From Candidatus Bathycorpusculum grumuli (lineage in GTDB: Archaea; Thermoproteota; Bathyarchaeia; Bathyarchaeales; Bathycorpusculaceae): a stretch of 34,286 nt of DNA. This document shows, in pieces, positions 17,997 to 25,850 of the stretch. The notes beneath the pieces were generated by a model. The model searched no databases. It saw nothing but the letters and a program-made list of their open reading frames with translations, and was not told the origin of the DNA. Position 1 is the first letter of the stretch. Each line of letters begins with the position of its first letter. The translations under genes and the position numbers were made by a program. The stretch spans positions 1-34,286 of the forward strand of contig WRNB01000001.1 of assembly GCA_009776805.1 (NCBI GenBank), in the 5' to 3' direction.

Positions 17997-18190
17997 ATGA
18001 CCAAAATCAAAAACGAAAAACAACCCAAATGATGCCTAAAACAACACGAACAAAACAACACAACCATAAAATACGTAGCCAACCACCTAAAAATAACCAC
18101 ACAACAATTCAAACAACTCTACACCCAATAAAAAACAACAAACACAGCCCAACAATAGGAAAAAACGTCGGTCGACCCAAAAAACATATG
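17997..18190 (+). pseudogene. IS481/integrase-type transposase relic (HTH part)
   Basis: Reading through one TGA, one TAA and a frameshift gives MTKIKNEKQPK, TTIKYVANHLKITTQQFKQL, YTQ and IGKNVGRPKK. This is the typical order of the N-terminal helix-turn-helix of archaeal IS481/rve-type transposases, where an LY.EY segment leads to a GRPKK linker. No integrase core follows; instead the sequence runs into a 190-bp inverted-repeat element. Inactive. Confidence 0.55.
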
Positions 18191-18367
18191 TCCATAACCT
18201 GCGCACAAGCATTGCGGTGTAACTTTTTTTGTGATAGCATAGTAAATATTTTTGTTACAAAAACCCTATAAACACATTATTTTTGTAGTCACGCAATAGT
18301 TTAGTTCATTGTGAAAAAGTAACCTGCAAAACATGTGCGATGGTTATGGACGTATGGTTTTTTGCGG
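18175..18367. repeat. MITE-like element, copy A
   Basis: About 190 bp with imperfect terminal inverted repeats. The left end reads CAAAAAACATATGTCCATAA then CCTGCGCACA; the right end, complemented, reads CAAAAAACCATACGTCCATA then ACCATCGCACA. The interior has no gene. Its reverse complement matches copy B (27,252-27,441) along nearly its whole length, with shared blocks GCACATGTTTTG, TTTTTCACAATGA, GTTTTTGTAAC and TTGTGCGCAG. No transposase is encoded, so it would move only with help. Confidence 0.65.
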
Positions 18368-18513
18368 TTTGGGTTAGTTCTTCTATATACCAGGGTTTGG
18401 AGAATCATAGTACTGTTTCTAAGAATTTGTTGATGTTTTCGTTGGTTTCCATGTGTTTGTCATAGTGTGAGGTGGCTTATGAATTTACCCACCTTTTTTA
18501 ACGAAGAACCAAA

Positions 18514-18525
18514 AATATATTAATA
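18514..18525 (+). promoter_or_regulatory. TATA box of the Kelch gene
   Basis: AATATATTAATA lies about 30 bp before the ATG at 18552, predicting a very short leader. Confidence 0.4.
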
Positions 18526-18551
18526 ATACTTTTTACTTGTATAAGTGATTA

Positions 18552-19805
18552 ATGATGAATATTCGGGGTAGTTATTTAGTTAAATTGTTTGTCGGCGTGT
18601 TTGTTTTTCTTTTGTTTTTGCAGGTCTTTTTAGTTTCTGCTGTTGAGGTAACTGGGGATTACTGGATAACTAAGAACGCATTGCCGGTTGAACGTGTTCC
18701 TATGAGTGGAGTGGTTACTTCTAATGGTCTGATATACGTAATTACTAGTGATGCTATTGATGTGTATAATCCTGTTACAGACACATGGACAACAAAAACG
18801 CCAATGCCCACCTCACGGGATCATTTTGGTGCTGCTGTTTATAAAAACAAAATCTATGTCATAGGGGGTTATTGTGATGAAGCTAACGATCGGCATACTG
18901 TGGCAGTTAATGAGGTTTATGATGTGGTGTCTGATACTTGGGAAACAAAAACACTAATGCCCTCTGCCAGAGGAGAATTTAGTGTTAATGTATTTAACGG
19001 TAAAATCTATGTGATAGGTGGATCAAAAAATAGGTTCGGTATTGAGGATATAGGGTTTGAGTCTAATGTTAATTTGGTTTATGATACAGCAACTGATACT
19101 TGGAGTAGTAAAACTCCTATTCCAAGGCAGTTTGTTGGTGTGGCTCCATATATTCGTGAGGGTGTGTCTGGTGTTATAGATGGTAAAATATATCTGGCTT
19201 CTTGGGGGACTACGGATATAGCTTCTTGGGGGGCTATTGAGGCTTTAACGTTAATTTATAATCCTGTAACTGACACATGGAGTTATTGTATGCCTATTTC
19301 GACTTTCGCATTAAACGCAGTTGGTGGCGTGACTACGGGTGAAATGGCACCTAAGAGGCTTTATGTTGTGGGTGGAAATTCAGATGGTACTTTGGTTCAG
19401 ATTTATGACCCTGCATCTGATACTTGGGTTATGGGGTCTTCAATGCCAACAGGCCGTAGCGGATGCGGTGCAGTCATGGTAAATGATTGTTTATATGTAA
19501 TTGGTGGCACAAATTCCAATAATACTCACGTAGTTGCTAACGAAATGTACGTCCCAGAAAGACACAGCTCACCCCCTCCACAACCCAGTGTAACCCTGTC
19601 CAACACCATTTCAAGCCCACTGCCTAATTCATCTTCCACAATCATGTATGCTTTAGTCATCATAACAGTTATTATACTGGTGATAGCAGTGACAACATTT
19701 ACGTTAAAAGGTAAAAAGAGAAAAAACGTTACTTCCATGAAAACATTTGACTGCTTTCATAGTTCTTCTAACATCGACCGCAGTCGATGGCGAAGTCTCT
19801 CATGA
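18552..19805 (+). CDS. Membrane-anchored Kelch-repeat surface protein
   Basis: 417 residues. An N-terminal signal peptide (LVKLFVGVFVFLLFLQVFLV) precedes about six Kelch blades, each with a DTW motif before a YVIGG-type strand (YNPVTDTWTTKTPMP, YDVVSDTWETKTLMP, YDTATDTWSSKTPIP, YNPVTDTWSY, YDPASDTWVMGSSMP). This is enough for one closed six-bladed beta-propeller. A Pro/Ser linker (about 345-365), a transmembrane helix (about 367-388) and a basic tail anchor it to the membrane facing outwards. Likely roles are binding or adhesion; no enzyme motif is seen. The plus strand is rich in T and G compared with the carAB genes, like the ABC cluster downstream. ATG codons at 18552 and 18555 are equivalent. 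Confidence 0.8.
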   Translation: MMNIRGSYLVKLFVGVFVFLLFLQVFLVSAVEVTGDYWITKNALPVERVPMSGVVTSNGLIYVITSDAIDVYNPVTDTWTTKTPMPTSRDHFGAAVYKNKIYVIGGYCDEANDRHTVAVNEVYDVVSDTWETKTLMPSARGEFSVNVFNGKIYVIGGSKNRFGIEDIGFESNVNLVYDTATDTWSSKTPIPRQFVGVAPYIREGVSGVIDGKIYLASWGTTDIASWGAIEALTLIYNPVTDTWSYCMPISTFALNAVGGVTTGEMAPKRLYVVGGNSDGTLVQIYDPASDTWVMGSSMPTGRSGCGAVMVNDCLYVIGGTNSNNTHVVANEMYVPERHSSPPPQPSVTLSNTISSPLPNSSSTIMYALVIITVIILVIAVTTFTLKGKKRKNVTSMKTFDCFHSSSNIDRSRWRSLS

Positions 19806-20328
19806 AAATCTGCCATAGATATCTTGCAACACACTATATTTCTGAAACCAACAACACGACAAAATCAACACTATTTAACTTTCCCAAACGCCGCCAAACA
19901 ATCAATCGAACACAACAACAAACACCACCCAAACACACGAGCTACAAAAATTGTTTCGCATACTTTTATACTTGACGTGTTGGAATCGCGATACCAATAG
20001 GTAAAACGACTATACAAATGGATTTTTAGAGTAAATCGCATACTTAAACAAAATAAGAGTAAAAAACACCAAAAAGTTCTACACAAGTTGAAGCTGAAAT
20101 GCTTGTGTGTTTTGATAAACTCTTAAAGCTGCGTTCTAGATGTTTAGTGGATTGGTTGGTTGTTGTGAATATTTTAAAGTTTATGGCCAGTTATTCGTAA
20201 TTCTCGACTTTTTTCTTACCACAATTTGCGATGTTGAACAAGAAGACAGTTGCATTAAAATAATGTTGTTATTTGTGTTTTGTAGTCAAACGGTACTATA
20301 GTTTTGATGGTTTGTACACTCGTCTTAG

Positions 20329-20462
20329 TGGTAATAAATATTTATTACCATTAACACATTAGCATGATATACTTGTTTTTATTTACGAATTTTTGTGGTT
20401 TGTGTATGTTTTGAAAAAGTTTTTACAGTTATGTATTTCGGTTTTTGTGGTAATAAATATTT
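20329..20462. repeat. 22-bp palindrome with a half-copy 119 bp away
   Basis: 20329-20350 is a perfect 22-bp palindrome built on TGGTAATAAAT and its complement. Its first 15 bases, TGGTAATAAATATTT, recur directly at 20448-20462. The spacing and AT-rich core would fit a regulator site or the edges of a lost insertion; no gene is certain nearby. Confidence 0.4.
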
Positions 20463-20983
20463 CGGGAATTACGGGTTATTGGGAGGGACTATTTTATCAT
20501 TGCGATAAAGCGATTGTTTCTATGGCTAATATTGATTTGGAGCGGTTTATCCGTTGTCTAAAGGTGATTTTTCGTAAAATTATTGGTCGTGTCTGGTTGT
20601 TATGGTTTTGTGGTTTGGTGTGTTGTTTTTGTGGTGTTGTTTGATGGTTTTTTGGGTTTTGATAAGGTGTTGGTGTTGTTTGGGTTGTTGGGTGTGATGT
20701 TTTTCGGGAGTGTTTTGGTGAGGTTTGTTTTGGTGTTGGGTGGGTTTTTGGTGTTGGTTGGGGGTTTTATGGGTTGTGTTGATGTTTTAGTGGTTTAATG
20801 GGTTAGAGTTGTTGTGTGATTGTGGCTAGTGAAGTTCGAATGTTTGTTTTTGTAGTGGTGGCTCTTTTTTGTGTTTTTGTGTGTGTTTTTTGTGGTTTTG
20901 GGTTTGAGGTTGTGTTTTGTGTTTAAGTGAGAATTTTTGTGTTGTTTGTTTTTTTAGTGGGAAATGTGTTTGAAAAACTAGTG

Positions 20984-21006
20984 GGTTATGGACATACGGT
21001 TTTTTT
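20984..21006. repeat. Solo end of the MITE-like element
   Basis: GGTTATGGACATACGG followed by seven T matches the right-hand terminal repeat of the MITE-like copy A (GGTTATGGACGTATGG plus T-run). No matching left end or interior is found within 200 bp, so this is a remnant or chance match. Confidence 0.35.
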
Positions 21007-21136
21007 AAATCTAAACACCATTTGTTTAGGAGTGTTTTGTTGCTGAGGGGGTATGTTTTTTAGTCTTGGTAGTGCTGGTTATGGTGGGTTTATGGTTTGT
21101 AAAAAAATGTGAGGTTTAGTTGTTTATTGTGGGTGT

Positions 21137-21616
21137 TTACATTACTGCGACGCAGTCAATTTGTACGTTACCTGTAGTTATGATTAACATGTAGTTGAAT
21201 GTTATAGGTGCGATACCGTAGTACCAAGCTCCATTTGAATTATTGATTGAATGTGTTACTACGTGGGGTGGATTATTTCCTGGAACGCCGTAACTGACGT
21301 ATACTGTCAGTTGTCCGTTGCCTTTTGCATAGATTCCAATGTATGAGCCTTTGGTTATGGTAGTGTTAAAATTGATGATAATTTTTCCGCTGGACGGATG
21401 TAATATTATGTAGGTAGTGTTAGTTCCTATGATATTGTTTGGATTACCGACGTTTACGTAGTCGCAAACGCTTTGTGCACAGGCTGGGTTTCGTGTTGGT
21501 GTTGTTGGTTGGTTTGTGTTTGTTGTTGTTTGTGCGGTAGCTGGTAGTATGATGCTTGCAAACATGGTGACACATAGTAAAATTGTTATGGTTATTGTTG
21601 TTATTTTTTTGTTCAT
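21137..21616 (-). CDS. Small secreted protein, tandem paralog 1
   Basis: 159 residues with a clear signal peptide (TITITILLCVTMFASIILPATAQ), a low-complexity Thr/Asn/Pro linker (TTTNTNQPTTPTRNP), then a compact, probably beta-rich domain (GSYIGIYAKGNGQLTVYVSY, NNPPHVVTHSI, GAWYYGIAPI) ending in DCVAVM. No transmembrane anchor, so likely released or loosely wall-associated. Family unknown. The start is supported by AAGGTGA seven bases before the ATG. It is a close paralog of the gene just upstream (21773-22270): two blocks are nearly identical in DNA, while the middle (about residues 56-83) differs. A TIR-like remnant lies about 130 bp past its stop. Confidence 0.65.
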   Translation of the reverse strand: MNKKITTITITILLCVTMFASIILPATAQTTTNTNQPTTPTRNPACAQSVCDYVNVGNPNNIIGTNTTYIILHPSSGKIIINFNTTITKGSYIGIYAKGNGQLTVYVSYGVPGNNPPHVVTHSINNSNGAWYYGIAPITFNYMLIITTGNVQIDCVAVM

Positions 21617-21772
21617 ATATTTTTCACCTTCTGTTCTATTTTTTAGTTTGGTTGTGTTGATTTTGGGTTGGTTTTTTTGTGTCTTGTTCGTGATAATGGT
21701 TGTTGGTGATAGTTGGGTTAAACATTGTGTGTAAATAAAAAAAGGTGGAAAGTTCGTTTGATTGTTTAGTGT

Positions 21773-22270
21773 CTACATACTTACGACGCAATCGACATCC
21801 ACATTACCTGTCTCTGATGTAACTGATATGTGGTTGAATTTTATAGGTGCGATACCGTAGTACCAAGCTCCATTTGGACTATTGATTGAATGTGTTACTA
21901 CGTGGGGTGGATTATTTCCTGGAACGCCGTAACTGACGTATACTGTCAGTTGTCCGTTGCCTTTTGCATAGATTCCAATGTATGAGCCACTATTTATGTC
22001 AGTGTTCATTGAGCAAATAACTTTTCCTTGGCTGTGAAATTGTGTGAATTTTCCGTCTGGTCCGCTGCCTAGCATGTAGGTTGGATTGCCAACATTTACG
22101 TAATTGTAAACGCTTTGTGCGTATCCGGGGTTTCGTGTTGGTGTTGTTGGTTGGTTTGTGTTTGTTGTTGTTTGTGCGGTAGCTGGTAGTGAGAGTGTTG
22201 CAAACATTGTTATGCACAGTAGAATTGCTATCGGTGTGATTATTAATTTTTTACTCATTTTTTTATTCAT
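21773..22270 (-). CDS. Small secreted protein, tandem paralog 2
   Basis: About 165 residues, with the same plan as its neighbour: a signal peptide (LIITPIAILLCITMFATLSL, then PATAQ), an identical TTTNTNQPTTPTRNP linker, then the conserved GSYIGIYAKGNGQLTVYVSY and GAWYYGIAPIKF blocks, ending DVDCVVSM. The segment after YVNVGNP (YMLGSGPDGKFTQFHSQGK) differs strongly from paralog 1. I choose the ATG at 22270, which matches the paralog's MNKK start; a GTG three codons upstream (22279) is possible, and GTGATC lies just before the ATG. The gene is divergent from the ABC permease at 22418, sharing an intergenic region with a (TA)9 run and an inverted repeat. No family recognised. Confidence 0.65.
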   Translation of the reverse strand: MNKKMSKKLIITPIAILLCITMFATLSLPATAQTTTNTNQPTTPTRNPGYAQSVYNYVNVGNPTYMLGSGPDGKFTQFHSQGKVICSMNTDINSGSYIGIYAKGNGQLTVYVSYGVPGNNPPHVVTHSINSPNGAWYYGIAPIKFNHISVTSETGNVDVDCVVSM

Positions 22271-22311
22271 ATTGATCACGTTTTTTTATTATATAATTAA
22301 ATACTAATGCC

Positions 22312-22329
22312 TATATATATATATATATA
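22312..22329. repeat. (TA)9 dinucleotide run
   Basis: Nine TA units in the 147-bp divergent promoter region between the secreted paralog and the ABC permease. It may contribute TATA-like sequence for the minus-strand gene; such runs are prone to length change. Confidence 0.5.
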
Positions 22330-22356
22330 CTTTTCGTTTTATGTTTTTTTGCAATA

Positions 22357-22375
22357 TTGCCATACTATATGGTAA
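22357..22375. promoter_or_regulatory. Inverted repeat, possible operator of the ABC cluster
   Basis: TTGCCATA-CTA-TATGGTAA is an inverted repeat with 7 of 8 positions paired, next to the palindrome GCAATATTGC (22351-22360). It lies about 25 bp before a TATA-like TTATAAA (22401-22407), where archaeal regulators often bind. Function is inferred from position only. Confidence 0.3.
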
Positions 22376-22417
22376 CAGTTAAATAGTTAATTAGCCACAA
22401 TTATAAAAGGGACATGT

Positions 22418-23863
22418 ATGGGAATTCTGTCAATGTCTGTTCGCAGTTTAATGCGAAGAAAAAACCGAACAATAATAGCAATCATTACATTAACCCTTGC
22501 CCTAACATTAATCACCATTCTACCCCCAAGCATTAACGCAAGACAAGAACTTACACAAAACGTGCTTGATAATCTAATTTTTAGTGCAGATTTTCTTAAG
22601 GATCAGGTTACATTATCAGCAACTGAAATAGAATGTAACTACCCCATAACAACAACAATATCCACGTCTAAAGGTAGCAACCTTCGAGGAGATGGTACAC
22701 TTATAGATTTGGTGTTGCAGGATATGATGAATGCGTCTTTATGTGATAGTATTGCTGCTCTTCCAGATGTTGTTGATGTTGTGCCCACACGTATAGATTG
22801 GAACACAGAAAGCCGACTATATCACATTTATGGCGTGGACGTAAATAATGGTGTTTTTCAAAAGAATCCTACTGTTTTACCTGCAAACATTACTGCTGGT
22901 CGTAATTTACAGGCTGGAGATAGCGGTGTTGTTGTTATAGATGAGATTCTTGCTAAGCAGGCTTTTCCTTATGGTGATGGTAAGTTTGAAACAAATGAGG
23001 AATACGATGCAGCTTTAGCTGAATGGCAGACTAAAGATTATGTTTATAACGTTGGAGATTTTTTTGAAGTTCTAGGCCACGAATTTACGATAGTGGGTGT
23101 TGAGGGTGGTGTTCTTACTTCTAGTACTCATGGTGTTACTATGTGTTTAGAGGATGCTCAAGCTATTACTGGTAATACTGGTAGGGTGTCGTCTCTTAAG
23201 GTGTTTGTTAATGATGTTGATAATGTGAATAGTGTGGTTGCTAGGATTAAGAGTTTGGATTCTGATTTGGTGGTTTCTTCTGGGTTTACTCAGTTAAATA
23301 CGGTTTCGCCTTTGCAGAATCAGGTTGTTTCGTTGACTTTGGTGGCTCAAAACAACCTAAATCAGGTCAGAGGGGTAGGTATAGCTGAGATTGGGGTTAG
23401 TGTGGTTGCTGTTGTAGCTGTAATTTTGTTTATGATGCTCTACAGTGTGCGTGAACGCACAAAGGAGATTGGTACGTTAAAAGCACTTGGAGCTAGTACG
23501 CGGAGGATTTTGGGACAATTCATGCTTGAAGGCATATTACTGTGCGTTATTGCATCATTAATTGCTATCGCGGTTAGCACTTTTGTGTTGCCTCAGCTCT
23601 CGAGTCTAATATTGCCTATTCCAGTACAAGAGGGGCTTAACGTAGGATTTGATGCAAATGGAGCATTAACCCTGTATAGAATGTCTAGTGGAGCTATGCC
23701 TTTTCTTCCCGGTGAGGCTCCCCGTGTTATTGGGGCTTCTTTGAGTGTTGGGTGGTTGGTGCTATGTTTTGTGTTGTCGGTGGTGTTGGGTGCGCTTGGA
23801 AGCCTATACCCCGCCCTAAAAGCTGCTAGAACTAAACCATCGGAGGCAATGAAATATGAATAA
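22418..23863 (+). CDS. ABC transporter permease, FtsX/MacB type (first)
   Basis: 481 residues. An N-terminal helix follows RSLMRRKNRT, then a large extracytoplasmic MacB-type domain (about residues 45-310), then three helices. The cytoplasmic coupling signature VRERTKEIGTLKALGAS is after the first of these, and GSLYPALKAARTKPSEAMKYE is the conserved C-terminal end. Proteins of this type do not carry substrates through a channel; they use ATP hydrolysis inside to move extracytoplasmic domains in export, lipoprotein release or signalling. The gene overlaps the ATPase gene by 8 bp. Starts at 22418 (after AAGGG) or 22433 (leaderless from TTATAAA at 22401) are both possible. It is a clear paralog of the second permease at 25850. 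Confidence 0.88.
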   Translation: MGILSMSVRSLMRRKNRTIIAIITLTLALTLITILPPSINARQELTQNVLDNLIFSADFLKDQVTLSATEIECNYPITTTISTSKGSNLRGDGTLIDLVLQDMMNASLCDSIAALPDVVDVVPTRIDWNTESRLYHIYGVDVNNGVFQKNPTVLPANITAGRNLQAGDSGVVVIDEILAKQAFPYGDGKFETNEEYDAALAEWQTKDYVYNVGDFFEVLGHEFTIVGVEGGVLTSSTHGVTMCLEDAQAITGNTGRVSSLKVFVNDVDNVNSVVARIKSLDSDLVVSSGFTQLNTVSPLQNQVVSLTLVAQNNLNQVRGVGIAEIGVSVVAVVAVILFMMLYSVRERTKEIGTLKALGASTRRILGQFMLEGILLCVIASLIAIAVSTFVLPQLSSLILPIPVQEGLNVGFDANGALTLYRMSSGAMPFLPGEAPRVIGASLSVGWLVLCFVLSVVLGALGSLYPALKAARTKPSEAMKYE

Positions 23864-24590
23864 CATCAACAAAAACAATAGTAATGATTCGATATTAAAA
23901 ATTGAGAATTTGTCTAAAATCTACAAATCAGGTAAGCGGAGTGTGCAGCCGTTGGTTGGTCTTGATTTGGAGATAGTTAAAGGTGAGTTTGTGTCTGTTA
24001 TGGGGCCATCTGGTTCAGGTAAAACTACTCTGTTAAACATTGTTGGTTGCATTGATCGTGCGACAAGTGGAAATGTGTTTTTGGATGGGGTGGATGTTGC
24101 ACGGCTGTCTGAAGATAAACTCTGCAAAATAAGACGTGACAAAATTGGGTTTGTGTTTCAAAGTTTCAACCTTGTATCCTACCTCAGTGCTAGGGAGAAT
24201 GTGGAGTTGGCCATGGAGCTTGCAGGCAAATTCAAAGGGCAACGTAAACAACGAGCTTTAGAGTTTCTTTCTTTGGTGGGTTTGTCTGGGCGTGAGTTAC
24301 ATCGTCCTTCTAGGTTGAGTCAGGGGGAGCAGCAGCGTGTGGCTATTGCTAGGGCGTTGGTTAATGATCCTGCTATTGTTTTGGCTGATGAGCCTACGGG
24401 TAATTTGGATGTAGCTAATAAGCAAGAAATTATCAAGCTGCTTTTGGAACTTAATGGGGAGAGGGGTGTGTCTGTTGTTATGGTGACTCATGATGAGGGG
24501 GTTGCTTCTCAGACAGGTCGTGTGCTTTATTTGCAGGATGGCAAAATTGTCCAAGACAAACAACAAAAAAACAGTATGATAGTAAGTTGA
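23856..24590 (+). CDS. ABC transporter ATP-binding protein (LolD/MacB type)
   Basis: 244 residues, cytoplasmic motor for the FtsX/MacB-type permeases on either side. Walker A is GPSGSGKTT (residues 50-58), the Q-loop is VFQSFNL, the signature is LSQGEQQRVA (about 154-163; Gln replaces the second Gly-side residue of LSGGQ, as is frequent in this subfamily), Walker B is AIVLADEPTGNLD, and the H-loop histidine is in VTHDEG. All catalytic positions are intact. The start codon lies inside the end of the upstream permease (8-bp overlap), so translation is coupled. Only one ATPase is encoded for two permeases, suggesting a heterodimeric transporter. The membrane-anchored beta-propeller gene starts 24 bp later. 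Confidence 0.93.
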   Translation: MNNINKNNSNDSILKIENLSKIYKSGKRSVQPLVGLDLEIVKGEFVSVMGPSGSGKTTLLNIVGCIDRATSGNVFLDGVDVARLSEDKLCKIRRDKIGFVFQSFNLVSYLSARENVELAMELAGKFKGQRKQRALEFLSLVGLSGRELHRPSRLSQGEQQRVAIARALVNDPAIVLADEPTGNLDVANKQEIIKLLLELNGERGVSVVMVTHDEGVASQTGRVLYLQDGKIVQDKQQKNSMIVS

Positions 24591-24614
24591 GGATGAGTTA
24601 AAGAGGAATATTTG

Positions 24615-25850
24615 ATGATGAATTTAAAGTTGAAAAGAATTGTTGGTTGTTTTAGTATATTTGTTTGTGTGTTTGCTTTCTTATTTGTGGGGTTTGTTGA
24701 GGCTACAAGTGTATCTACTGTGTCTGTTGGTGGGATGCCTTATGCTTTGGCGGTGACTCCTGATGGCTCGTTTGTTTATGTTCCTAATGGTGAGGATGTT
24801 GCCGTAATAGACACAGCCACTAGTAAGGTGGTGGAGAGAGTGAATGTTGGGGTTAATCCTTCTGATGTGGCAGTATCACCTAATGGTGAGTATGTTTATG
24901 TTACAAATCGTGATTTTGATGGTGAGGGGTCGGTTTCTGTTATAAGGGTGGCTACTAACACGGTAACTTCGACAATTGTGGTTGGGGGTGATCCTTTGTT
25001 TGTGGTGGTGTCGTCTGATGGTTTGTATGTTTATGTGTTGAAAAGTGAGTTTGTAGATGTTGGTGGGGGGTATTATCAGTCGTTTGGGGTGGTTTCAGTG
25101 GTGAGTACGGCTACGCATTCTGTTTTATCTAATATAACTGTTGGGAGGGGACCTTCTGGTTTGGCGGTGTCGCCTGATGGAAATCATCTTTATGTTACAA
25201 CTGTGGAGGGGTTGCTTTTTGTTGTTGACCCTTCTCTTAAGACAGAAACGGCAAGCATAACTGTTAGTGATGCTGGTCTTAGGGATGTGGTAGTGTCGCC
25301 TGATGGGAAGTATGTGTATGTGGTGGGTTTTATGGCGGTTTTTGTGGTGAGTACTGAGAGTGATGCAGTGGTTGCTGTGGTGTCTGATTTGGGAGCTCCT
25401 ATGGGTTTGGCGTTATCAACTGATGGGGATTATGTTTATGTTACTGAGAACTGGAATAATACGGTGTCAGCTATAAATACTGCTACAAATCTTGTAGATT
25501 TTTCTATAGATGCTGGTGTGGTCCCTTATGGGGTGGTGGTGTCGCCTGATGGGAAGTATTTGTATGTGTCTAATCTTGATTATGTTGCAACAGATTCTCC
25601 TGTTGTAACGTATGTTGGTACTGTTTCAGTGATTAGTACTGACCCTGACGTGTTTGTGTTTGGTTCTTCTTCTATTTGGTTGTGGGTGGTTATTGTGATG
25701 TGTGCTGTTGTTGTGGCGGCAGTTGCTTTCTTAGTGATTATACGTATAAAGTGCAAAAAAACCAAAACAGCTTTTTCCACAAACTCTAACATAAACAATA
25801 ACGTAATAACCAAACCTCAGCTAATATCTCAATTTTGTGTTTTTGTTTAG
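24615..25850 (+). CDS. Membrane-anchored YVTN-type beta-propeller protein
   Basis: 411 residues. A signal peptide (about 5-30, ending VEA) leads into about seven repeats of the YVTN type, each with an SPDGKYVYV-like motif (TPDGSFVYV, SPNGEYVYV, SSDGLYVYV, SPDGNHLYV, SPDGKYVYV, STDGDYVYV, SPDGKYLYV). They form one seven-bladed propeller outside the cell, followed by a C-terminal helix (IWLWVVIVMCAVVVAAVAFLV) and a basic tail. ATG 24615 follows GAGGA by seven bases; an in-frame TTG at 24612 is less likely. Encoded between the ATPase and the second permease, it may be the extracytoplasmic partner of the transporter. The domain plan parallels the Kelch protein at 18552 with a different propeller family. 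Confidence 0.85.
   Translation: MMNLKLKRIVGCFSIFVCVFAFLFVGFVEATSVSTVSVGGMPYALAVTPDGSFVYVPNGEDVAVIDTATSKVVERVNVGVNPSDVAVSPNGEYVYVTNRDFDGEGSVSVIRVATNTVTSTIVVGGDPLFVVVSSDGLYVYVLKSEFVDVGGGYYQSFGVVSVVSTATHSVLSNITVGRGPSGLAVSPDGNHLYVTTVEGLLFVVDPSLKTETASITVSDAGLRDVVVSPDGKYVYVVGFMAVFVVSTESDAVVAVVSDLGAPMGLALSTDGDYVYVTENWNNTVSAINTATNLVDFSIDAGVVPYGVVVSPDGKYLYVSNLDYVATDSPVVTYVGTVSVISTDPDVFVFGSSSIWLWVVIVMCAVVVAAVAFLVIIRIKCKKTKTAFSTNSNINNNVITKPQLISQFCVFV

Larger units (their letters stand above)
19806..21136. other. Long gene-poor stretch with decayed sequence
   Basis: No secure gene in 1.3 kb. A plus-strand frame at about 19,998-20,129 reads VKRLYKWIFRVNRILKQNKS and onward, protein-like but preceded by a stop and without a start. 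Around 20,460-20,580 another stretch reads ISGITGYWEGLFYHCDKA without family match. 20,583-21,010 is extreme T/G-rich low-complexity sequence whose open frames are compositional artefacts. Separate entries cover a palindrome and a solo inverted-repeat end. Confidence 0.5.

Noticed and set aside
18029-18271. 80-codon frame read as a basic Thr/His-rich protein
   Set aside because: Only the IGKNVGRPKK part is meaningful, and it belongs to the frameshifted transposase relic; the rest is A/C-rich sequence and part of the MITE-like copy A.
20583-20798. 71-codon hydrophobic frame in T/G-rich sequence
   Set aside because: Val/Leu/Phe/Gly-only composition follows directly from the T/G bias; no start signal or neighbours support it.
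20815-20835. GTTCGAAT resembling a tRNA T-loop
   Set aside because: No acceptor, D or anticodon stems can be drawn around it in the T/G-rich flank.
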